Below, piece after piece: positions 50,613-61,400 of a DNA stretch of 64,000 nt. The stretch is from Aristolochia californica. Lineage: Eukaryota > Streptophyta > Magnoliopsida > Piperales > Aristolochiaceae. The position numbers were made by a program, and so were the translations under genes. Where the stretch lies: NCBI GenBank assembly GCA_029961685.1, contig JARWKL010000010.1:15149931-15213930 (forward strand). Reading direction: 5' to 3'. How positions within the stretch are numbered: position 1 is the first letter of the stretch; every line of letters begins with the position of its first letter. Under the pieces are notes generated by a model, which worked only from the letters and a program-made list of their open reading frames with translations, was not told where the DNA came from and ran no database searches.

Positions 50613-52123
50613 GTCAACACTCAGTTAAGAATCCCCCGCCTCCCCCTTTTCCTGGCGATTGCTAAACCTAATATATAAAAACTAAAAAGAGTTTACATTC
50701 CCAAAAAATTACAGGCACTTTTTGGAATTACCACTCTTCATTTGTGCATTGTGCATTTTCATTTTATATGTGTACTTTTTTTCTTACATCAAAACTTGAG
50801 TTTTCACTTTCCCTTCATTTCGTAAAAAAAATAAAAATAGATAAAAGGCAAAGAGATCACCACAAAATGAAAATTTTAGAGCTTATGTATGGAAAAAATT
50901 TTAAGCAATAACAAATGTAAGTAAAAAAAATTTATTCACACACCACAAGTGAACACAAAAGTTTTGTTATGGAAGTTTGGTAAATTCCACTTGTTCAACC
51001 CTAATTGGTTTGAATTTTATAAGAAAAAAAGATTTTTCTACACATGTTTTAAAAAGTGGACATGCAGCCTTGAAACATGTTAAAGATGCAAATGCCCTCT
51101 GGATCCAAACTTTTTAAAGAGAATAACATTAAATTCGAAAGTGCACAGGCTGTGGGATATTTACCAGATTCATACAACCCATTATTTATCCTATTTACAC
51201 AAAGATGACCTAACGATCATAGATGATTGTAAAGTGATTTATCATGCGTAACGGGCAATATTTTTCCAAGGAATGACTTATGGATTGGGAGTCAACACTC
51301 AGTTAAAAATCCCCCGCCTCCCCCTTTTCCCGACAATTGCAAAACTTGATATATAAAAACTAAAAAGATTTTACAATCCCTAAAAATTACATACAATTTT
51401 TGGAATTATCACTCTCTACATTTGTGCATTGTGCATTTCCATTTTAAATTGTACATTTTTTTCTTAAATCAAAACTTGAGTTTTCAGTTACCCTTCATCT
51501 TTGTAAACAAAAAAATAGATAAAAGGCAATTAGATCACAACAAAATGAAAATTTTAGAGTTTATGTATGGAAAAAAAATTAAAGATATAACAAATGTAAG
51601 TAAAGAAAATTATTCACACACCGCAAATGAACACAAAAGCTTTGTTTTCCAAGTTTGGGAAATTCCACAAGTTCAACCCTAATAGCTTGGAATTTTTTAA
51701 GAAAGAGATTTTTCTACACATGTTTTAAAAAATGAATATGCATTCTTGAAACATGTTAAAGATGCAAATCCCATATGAATCCAAACCTTTTAAAGAGAAT
51801 AACATTAAATTCTCAAGTGAACGTGCGGTGGGATATTTACCCAAGTCAAACAACCCATTATTTTGCTCATTTACACAAAGCTGACTTAACGGTCATAGAT
51901 AATTGTAAAGTGATTTATCTTGCATAACGGGCACTATTTTTTAAAGGAATGACTTATGGATTGGGAGTTAACACTCAGTTAAAAATCCCCCGCCTCCCCT
52001 TTTTCCCAATGATTGCAAAACCTTAAATATAAAAACTAAAAATTGTTTACAATCCCTAAAAATTATAGACACTTTTTGGAATTATCACTCTGTACATTTG
52101 TGCATTTTGAATTTACTTTTTAT
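50101..52123 (+). repeat. 2,023 bp three-monomer duplication, copy 1
   Basis: Three monomers, repeated in full immediately downstream. The first is a GGATTTGCCTGC-type unit with the GGAGATAAAGGCAAAAAG variant; the next two match the start of block A (39.1-40.3 kb). The left limit is set by divergence upstream of GTGTACTTTTTTTTCT. Identical 80-codon open frames at 50163 and 52187 are a by-product of this duplication. Confidence 0.93.
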
Positions 52124-54145
52124 GTGTACTTTTTTTTCTTAAATCAAAACTTGAGTTTTCATTTTGCCTTCATCTCGTAAAAAAAAATGGAGATAAAGGC
52201 AAAAAGATCACCACAAAATCAAAATTTTAGAGTTAATGTATGCAGAGAATTTAAAGCAATAACAAATTTAACAAAGAATATTTATTCACACACAATAATG
52301 AACACAAAACTTTTGTTCTCCAAGTTTCGGAAATTCGACAAGTTCAACCCTAATAGCTTAGATTTTAAAAGAAAGAGATCTTTCTACACATGTTTTAAAA
52401 AATGGATTTGCCTGCTTGAAACATGTTAAAGATGCAAATGACCTATGGATCCAAACCTTTTAAAGTAAATAACAATAAATTCTCATATGAACGTGCGGTA
52501 GGATATTTACCCGAGTTAAACAAGCCATTATTTTGCCCATTTACAAAAAGCTGACCTAACAATCATAGATGATTGTAAAGTGATTTATAATGCGTAATGG
52601 GCTATATTTTTGTAAGGAATCACTTATGGATTGGGAGTCAACACTCAGTTAAGAATCCCCCGCCTCCCCCTTTTCCTGGCGATTGCTAAACCTAATATAT
52701 AAAAACTAAAAAGAGTTTACATTCCCAAAAAATTACAGGCACTTTTTGGAATTACCACTCTTCATTTGTGCATTGTGCATTTTCATTTTATATGTGTACT
52801 TTTTTTCTTACATCAAAACTTGAGTTTTCACTTTCCCTTCATTTCGTAAAAAAAAAAAAAATAGATAAAAGGCAAAGAGATCACCACAAAATGAAAATTT
52901 TAGAGCTTATGTATGGAAAAAATTTTAAGCAATAACAAATGTAAGTAAAAAAAATTTATTCACACACCACAAGTGAACACAAGTTTTATTATGGAAGTTT
53001 GGTAAATTCCACTTGTTCAACCCTAATTGGTTTGAATTTTATAAGAAAAAAAGATTTTTCTACACATGTTTTAAAAAGTGGATATGCAGCCTTGAAACAT
53101 GTTAAAGATGCAAATGCCCTCTGGATCCAAACTTTTTAAAGAGAATAACATTAAATTCTAAAGTGCACAGGCTGTGGGATATTTACCAGATTCATACAAC
53201 CCATTATTTATCCTATTTACACAAAGATGACCTAACGATCATAGATGATTGTAAAGTGATTTATCATGCGTAATGGGCAATATTTTTCCAAGGAATGACT
53301 TATGGATTGGGAGTCAACACTCAGTTAAAAATCCCCCGCCTCCCCCTTTTCCCGACAATTGCAAAACTTGATATATAAAAACTAAAAAGATTTTACAATC
53401 CCTAAAAATTACATACAATTTTTGGAATTATCACTCTATACATTTGTGCATTGTGCATTTCCATTTTAGATTGTACATTTTTTTCTGAAATCAAAACTTG
53501 AGTTTTCAGTTACCCTTCATCTTTGTAAACAAAAAAATAGATAAAAGGCAATTAGATCACAACAAAATGAAAATTTTAGAGTTTATGTATGGAAAAAAAA
53601 TTAAAGCTATAACAAATGTAAGTAAAGAAAATTATTCACACACCGCAAATGAACACAAAGGCTTTGTTTTCCAAGTTTGGGAAATTCCACAAGTTCAACC
53701 CTAATAGCTTGGAATTTTTTAAGAAAGAGATTTTTCTACACATGTTTTAAAAAATGAATATGCATTCTTGAAACATGTTAAAGATGCAAATCCCATATGA
53801 ATCCAAACCTTTTAAAGAGAATAACATTAAATTCTCAAGTGAACGTGCGGTGGGATATTTACCCAAGTCAAACAACCCATTATTTTGCTCATTTACACAA
53901 AGCTGACTTAACAGTCATAGATAATTGTAAAGTGATTAATCTTGCATAACGGGCACTATTTTTTAAAGGAATGACTTATGGATTGGGAGTTAACACTCAG
54001 TTAAAAATCCCCCGCCTCCCCTTTTTCCCAATGATTGCAAAACCTTAAATATAAAAACTAAAAACTGTTTACAATCCCTAAAAATTATAGACACTTTTTG
54101 GAATTATCACTCTCTACATTTGTGCATTTTGAATTTACTTTTTAT
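52124..54145 (+). repeat. 2,022 bp three-monomer duplication, copy 2
   Basis: Near-identical to the preceding 2,023 bp. About 15 differences were noted by eye, for example AAAAGTTTTGTTATGG versus AAGTTTTATTATGG near 52981, GTGGACATG versus GTGGATATG, and AACGGTCAT versus AACAGTCAT, so identity is over 99%. The right limit is where TTCATTTTGCC of the copies is replaced by TTCACTTTCCC at about 54176. This is the youngest large event in the window. Confidence 0.93.
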
Positions 54146-55184
54146 GTGTACTTTTTTTTCTTAAATCAAAACTTGAGTTTTCACTTTCCCTTCATCTTGT
54201 AAACAAAAAAAAGAAAAGAGATAAAAGGCAAATAGATCACAACAAAATGAAAATTTTAGAGTTTATGTATGGAAAAAATTTAAACCAATAAAAAATGTAA
54301 GTAAAGAAAATTTATTCACACACCACAAATGAGCACAAAAGTTTTGTTATCCAAGTTTGGGAAATTCTGCTTGTTCAACCCGAATTGGTTGGAATTTTAT
54401 AAGAAAAAGAGAATTTTCTACACATGTTTTAAAAAATGGAAATGCAGACTTGAAACTTGTTAAAGATGCAAAAGCACTATGGATCCAAACCTTTTAAAGA
54501 GAATAACTTTATATTCTCAAGTGAATGTGTGGTGGGATATTTACCCGAGTCAAACAAGCTATTATTTTGCCTATTTACAAAACGTTGATCTAACGATCAT
54601 AGATGATTGTAAAGTGATTTACAATGCGTAACGGGCTATATTTTTGCATTGTGCATTTCCATTTTAGATGTGTACTTTTTTTTCTTAAATCAAAACTTGA
54701 GTTTTCACTATCCTTTCATCTCTTAAACAAAAAAGTCGATAAAAGGCAAACAGATCACCAGAAAATGAAAATTTTGGAGTTAATGTATGGAAAGAATTTA
54801 AAGCAATAACCAAATGTAAGAAAGAAAATTTATTCAAACACAAAAATGAACACAAAATTTTTGTTTTCCAAGTTTGGGAAATTCCACAAGTTCAACCTTA
54901 ACAGCTTAGATTTTAAAAGAAAGAGATTTTTCTACACATGTTTTAAAAAATGTATTTGCTTGCTTGAAACATGTTAAAGATGCAAATGACATATGGATCC
55001 AAACCTTTTAAAGTGAATAACATTAAATTCTCATGTGAACGTGCAGTGGTATATTTACCCGAGTCAAACAAACTTTTATTTTACCCATTTACAAAAAGCT
55101 GACCTAATAATAATAGATCATTGTAATGTGATTTATCATGCATAACGGGCAATATTTTTGTAAGGAATGACTTATGGATTGGGA
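53989..55184 (+). repeat. Fused double monomer, second copy of the 40.84 kb joint
   Basis: 1,196 bp for two monomers. Near 54640 GGCTATATTTTT passes into GCATTGTGCATTTCC exactly as at 40.84 kb, with the shared upstream variant GATTTACAATGCGTAAC. This unit also loses one C-rich/TATA region. It confirms that the deletion predates the A/A' duplication. Confidence 0.88.
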
Positions 55185-56856
55185 GTCAACACTAAGTTAA
55201 AAACCCCTCGCCTCCCCCTTTTTCCCGACGATTGCAAAACCTGATATATAAAAAATAAAAAGAGTTTACAATCCCTAAAAATTATAGACAATTTTATGAA
55301 TTATCACTCTCTACATTTGTGCATTGTGAATTTCCATTTTAGATGTGTACATTTTTTTCTGAAATAAAAACTTGAGTTTTCAATTTCCCTTCATCTCGTA
55401 AAAAAAAAAAGAGGTAAAAGGAAAATAGATCACATCAAAATGAAAATTTTAGAGTTTATGTATGGAAACAATTTAAAGCAATAAAAAATGTAAGTAAATA
55501 AAATTTATTCACAATCCACAAATGAACAAAAAAAAATTTTTATTGAATATTTGGAAATTCCACTTGTTCCACCCTAATTGGTTGGAATTTTATAAGAAAA
55601 AGATATTTTTCTACTCTTGTTATAAAAAACTGATTTGAATGCTTGTAACATGTTAAAGATGCAAATGCCCTATGGATCCAAACCTTTTAAAGAGAATAAC
55701 ATTAAATTCTCAAATGAACGTGTAGTGGGATGTTTACACATGTCAAACAACACATTATTTTGCCCATTTACACCGAGCTGACCTAACGATCATAGACGAT
55801 TGTAAAGTAATTTATCATGCATAACTCAAAATATTTTTTTAAGGAATGACTTATAGATTGGGAGTCAGCAGTCAGTTAAAAATCCCCCGCCTCCCCCATT
55901 TTCCCGACGTTTGCAAAACCTGATATAGAAAAACTAAAAAGAGTTTACAATGCCCAAAAATTACAAAAACTTTTTGGAATTATCACTCTCTACCTTTATG
56001 CATTGTGCATTTCAATTTTAATGTGTACTTTTTTTTCTTAAATCAAAACTTGAGTTTTCACTTTCCCTTCATCTCGTAAACAAAAAAAAAAAAGATAAAA
56101 CGCAAATAGATCACAATAAAATAAAAAATTTAGAGTTTATGTATGGAGAAAATTTAAAGCAATAAAAAATGTAAGTAAAGAAAATTTATTCACACTCCAC
56201 GAATGAACACAAATGTTTGTTATCCAAGTTTGGGAAATTCCAATTGTTCAACCCTAATCAGTTGGAATTTTATAAAAAAAAGAGATATTTCTACAATTGT
56301 TTTAAAAAATGGATATGCATACTTTGAAAATGTTAAAGATGAAAATTCCCCATGGATCCAAACCTTTTAATGAGAATAATATTAAATTCTCAAGTGAACA
56401 TGCGGTGGGATATTTACCTGAGTCAAACAACCCATTATTTATCCCATTTACACAAAGCTAACATAACGATCATAGATTATTGTAAAGTGATTTATCAAGC
56501 GTAACAGGCAATATTTTTGTAAGGAATGACTTATGGATTGGGTGTTAACACTCAGTTAAAAATCCCCCGCCTCCCCCTTTTCCCGACGATTGCAAACCTG
56601 ATATATATAAACTGAAAAGAGTTTACAATCCCTAAAACTTACATACATTTTTTGGAATTATCACTCTCTACATTTGTGCATTGTGCATTTCCATTTTATA
56701 TTGTACGTTTTTTTCTTAAATCAAAACTTGAGTTTTCACTTTCCCTTCATCTCGTAAACAAAAAAAGAGCTAAAAGGCAAATAGATCACATCAATGTGAA
56801 AATTTTAGAGTTTTTGTATAGAAAAAATTTAAAGCTATAACAAATGTAAGTAAAGA

Positions 56857-57205
56857 AAATTTATTCACACACCACAAATGAACACAAAAGTTTTGTATCC
56901 AAGTTTGGTAAATTCCACAAGTTGAAACATAATCACTTGGAATTTTATAAGAAAGAGATTTTTCTACACATGTTTTAAAAAATGAATAAGCAAGCTTGAA
57001 ACATGAAAAAGATGCAAAGGCCCTATGGAAAATTTATTCACACACCACGAATGAACACAAGTTTTGTTATCCAAGTTTGGGAAATTCCACTTGTTCAATC
57101 CTAATTGGATGGAATTTTACAAGAAAAGATATTTTTTTACACTTATTTTAAAAAATGGATATGCATGTTTGAAACATTTAAAACATGCAAATGCCCAATG
57201 GATCC
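56857..57205 (+). repeat. 173 bp partial tandem duplication, second copy of the 43.2 kb structure
   Basis: AAATTTATTCACACACCAC occurs at 56857 and again at 57030, after CCCTATGG. ACAAGTTGAAACATAATCAC, AATAAGCAAGC and CACTTGTTCAATCC markers are shared with 43.0-43.3 kb. The unit is 840 bp. The joint differs only slightly from that of the first copy (CCTAAGGAAAA versus CCTATGGAAAA). Confidence 0.85.
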
Positions 57206-58460
57206 AAACCTTTTAAAGAGAATAACATTAAATTCTAACATGCGGTGGGATATTTACCCGAGTCAAGCAAACCATTATTTTGCCAATTTAAACAAAGCTG
57301 ACCTAACGATCATAGATGATTGTAAACTGATTTGTCATGCGTAACTGACAATATTTTTGTAAGGAATGACTTAGGGATTGGGAGTCAACATTCATTGAAA
57401 AATCCCCCGCCTTCCCCTTTTCCCAACGATTGCAAAACCTGATATTTAAAAACTTAAATGTGTTTACAATCCCAAAAAATTACATACACTTTTCGGAATT
57501 ATCACTCTCTACATTTGTGCATTGTGCATTTCCATTTTAGATTTGTATATTTTTTTCTTCAATCTAAACTTGAGTTTTCACTTTCCCTTTATCTCGTAAA
57601 CAAAAAAAGAGATGAAAGGCAAATAGATCACAACAAAATGAAAATTTTAGAGTTTATGTATGGAAAAAATTTAAAGCAATAAAAAATATATGTAAATAAA
57701 ATTTATTCACACACCACAAATGCTCACAAAAATTTTGTTATCCAAGTTTGGGAAATTCCACTAGTTCAACCCTAATTGCTTGGAATTTTATAAGAAAAGG
57801 AGATTTTTTTACACATGTTTTAAAAAATGGATATGCATGCTTGAAACATGTGAAAGAAGCAAATGCCCTACGGATCCAAACCTTTTAAAGTGAATAACAT
57901 TAAATTCTCAAGTGAAAGTGCGGTGGGATATTTACCTGAGTCAAACAAGCCATTATTTTGCCCATTTACAAAAAAGTTGTCCTAACGATCATAGATGATT
58001 CTAAAGTGATTTACAATGCGTAATGGGCTATATTTCTCTAAGAAAAGACTTAGGGATTGGGAGTCAACACTCAGTGAAAAATCCCCTGCCACCCCTTTCT
58101 TTCGACGATTGCAAAATGTGATATAGAAAAACTAAAAAGTGTTTACAATCCCTAAAAATTACAGACGCTTTTTGGAATTATCACTCTCTACATTTGTGCA
58201 TTGTGCATTTCCATTTTAGATGTGTACTTTTTTTTCTTAAATCAAAACTTGAGTTTTCACTTTCCTTTCATCTCGTAAACAAAAAAGGAGATAAAAGGCA
58301 AAAAGAACACCACAAAATCAAAATTTTAGAGTTAATGTATGGAGAGAATTTAAAGAAATAACAAATGTAATAAAGAATATTTATTCACATTCCACAAATG
58401 AACAAAAACGTTTTGTTATCCAATATTTGGAAATTCGACTTGGTTAACCCTAACTGGTTG

Positions 58461-61400
58461 GAATTTTATAAGAAAGAGAGATTTTTCTACACTTGTTATA
58501 AAACATGGATATGCATGCTTGAAACATGTTAAAGATGCAAATGCCCTATGGATCCAAACCTTTTAAAGAGAAAAACATTAAATTCTCAAATGAACGTGTA
58601 GTGGGATATTTACACGAGTCAAACAACCCATTATTTTGCCCATTTACACAAAGCTGACCTAACGATCATAGATGATTGTAAAGTGATTTATCAAGCGTAA
58701 CTGCCAATATTTTTGTAAGGAATGACTTATAGATTGGGAGTCAACACTCAGTTAAAATTCCCCGCCTCCCTCTTTTTCCTGACGATTGCAAAACCTGATA
58801 TATAAAAACTACAAAGAGTTTACAATCCATAAAATTACAGACAATTTTTAGAAATTATCACTCTCTTCCTTTATGCATTATGCATTATGCATTTCCATTT
58901 TACCTACGTACTTTTTTTTCTTAAGTCAAAACCTGAGTTTTCACTTTCCCTTCATCTCATCAACAAAAAAAAAAAGATAAAAGGCAAATTGATCACAATA
59001 AAATTATAATTTTAGAGTTTTTGTATGGATAAAATTTAAATTATAAACAAATGTAAGTAAAGAAAAATTATTCACACACCACGAATGAGAACAAACATTT
59101 TGTGATCCAAGTTAGGCAAATTCCAATTGTTCAACCCTAATTGGTTAGAATTTTATAAGAAAAAGAGATATTTCTACACTTGTTTGAAAAAATAGATATG
59201 CATGCTTTAAACATGTTAAAGATGCAAAGGCCCCATGGATCTAAACCTTTTAAAGAGAATAACATTAAATTCTCAAGTGAACATGCGGTGAGAGATTTAC
59301 TCGAGTCAAACAACCCATTATTTATCCCATTTACACAAAGCTAACCTAACGATCATAGATTATTGTAAAGTGATTTATCATGCGTAACGAGCAACATTTT
59401 TTTAAGGAATGACTTATGGATTGGGAGTCAACAATCAGTTAAAAATCCTCTGCCTCCCCCTTTTCCCGATGATTGCAAAACATAATATATAAAAACTAAA
59501 AAGAGTTTACAATCCCTAAAAATTACATACACTTTTTGGAATTACAATCCCTAAAAATTACATACACATTTCCATTTTAGATTGTACATTTTTTTCTTAA
59601 ATCAAATCTTGAGTTTTCACTTTCCCTTCATCTCGTCAACAAAAAAAAAAAAAGATAAATGGCAAATAGATCACAACAAAATGAAAATTTTAGAGTTTAT
59701 GTATGGAAAAAATTTAAAGCAATAACTAATGTAAGTAAAGAAAATCTATTTACACACCACAAATGAACACAAAAGTTTTGTTATCCTAGTTTGGGAAATT
59801 CCACTAGTTCAACCCTAATTGGTTGGAATTTTATACGAAAAAGAGATTTTTCTACACATGTTTTAAAAAATGGATATGCAGCCTTGAAACATGATAAAGA
59901 TGCAAAAGCCCTATGGATCCAAACCTTTTAAAGCGAATAACTATAAATTCTCAAGTGAACGTGCGGCAGGATATTTACCAGAATCAAACAACCCATTCTT
60001 TTGCCTATTTACACAAAGCTGACCTAACGATCATAGATGATTGTAAAGTGATTTATCATGCGTAACGGGCAATATTTTTCTAAGGAATGATTTATGGATT
60101 GGAAGTCAACACTCAGTTAAAAATCCCTCGCCTCCCCCTTTTCCCTACGATTGCAAAACCTGATATTTAAAAACTAAAAAGAGTTTAAAATCCCTAAAAA
60201 TTACATACACTTTTTGGAATTATATATCTCTACATTTGTGCATTGTGCATTTACTTTTTAGATGTAAATTTTTTCTTAGATCAAAACTTGAGTTTTCACT
60301 TTCCCTTCATCTTGTAAACAAAAAAAGTGCTAAAAGGCAAATAGATCACAAAAAAATGAAAATTTTAGAGTTTATGTATGGAAAAAAATTAAAGCAATAA
60401 CAAATGTAAGTAAAGAAAATTTATTCACACACCACAAATAAAAGCAAAAGTTTTGTTACCCAAGTTTGGGAAATTCTAAAAGTTCAACCCTAATACCTTG
60501 GAATTTTATAAGAATGTGTTTTTCTACACATGTTTTAAAAAATGGATATGCATGCTTGAAACAACTTAAAGATGCATTTCCCTATGGATCCAAACCTTTT
60601 AAAGAAAATAACATTAAATTCTCAAGTGAACGTGCGGTGGGATAATTATCCGAGTCAAACAACCCATTCTTTGCCCATTTACCAAAAGCTGACCTAATGA
60701 TCATAGATGATTGTAAAGTGATTTATCATGCGTAACGGGCTATATTTTGGGAAGGAATGACTTATGGATTGGGAGTCGACACTCAGTTTAAAATCTCTCG
60801 CCTCCCCCTTTTCATGACGATTGCAAAACCTAATATATAAAAACTAAAAAGAGTTTACAATCCCTAAAAATTACAGACACTTTTTGGAATTATCACTCTC
60901 CACATTTGTGCATTGTGTATTTCTATTTTAGATGTGTACTTTTTTTTCTTAAATCAAACTAGGGTTTTCACTTTCCCTTCATCTTGTAAACAAAAAAAGA
61001 GATAAATGGCAAATAGAGCACAACAAAATCAAAATTTTAGAGTTTATGTATGGAAGAAATTTAAAGCAATAACAAATGTAAGTAAAGAAAATTTATCCAC
61101 ACACCACAAATGAATACAAAAGTGTTGTTATACAAGTTTGAGAAATTCCACTAGTTCAACCCTAATAGATTGGAATTTATAAGAAAGAGAGTTTTCTACA
61201 TATGTTTTAAAAAATGGATATGCATGCTTGAAACATGTTAAATATGCAAATCACCTATGGAACCAAACCTTTTAAAAAGAATAACATTAAATTCTCCAGT
61301 GAACATATGGTGGGATATTTACCCGAGTCAAACAATTCATTATTATACCCATTTGCACAATGCTGACCTAACGATCATATATGATTATAAATTGATTTAT

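Larger units (their letters stand above)
52900..58460 (+). repeat. Satellite block A' (second copy of block A)
   Basis: Follows block A at an offset of 13,800-13,815 bp over about 5.6 kb, sharing the fused unit, the 174 bp internal duplication and the series of subtype markers. Its left part overlaps copy 2 of the 2,022 bp duplication, whose last two monomers are themselves A-type, so A-type monomers occur three times at that point (39.1, 50.9 and 52.9 kb). It continues intact at 58.46 kb where block A has its 105 bp loss. Confidence 0.85.

Noticed and set aside
50101..54145. Assembly duplication as the explanation for the 2 kb repeat
   Set aside because: The two copies differ at about 15 scattered sites, including small indels, so they are more likely real. 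Reads are needed to settle it.
5090..57682. Thirty-odd short open frames of 60-110 codons on both strands
   Set aside because: They are the same few peptide strings recurring at the monomer period, start and stop at different phases, and are broken by A/T-tract length changes and the frequent stops in TATATAA. Codon use follows the AT-rich repeat. No domain is recognisable.
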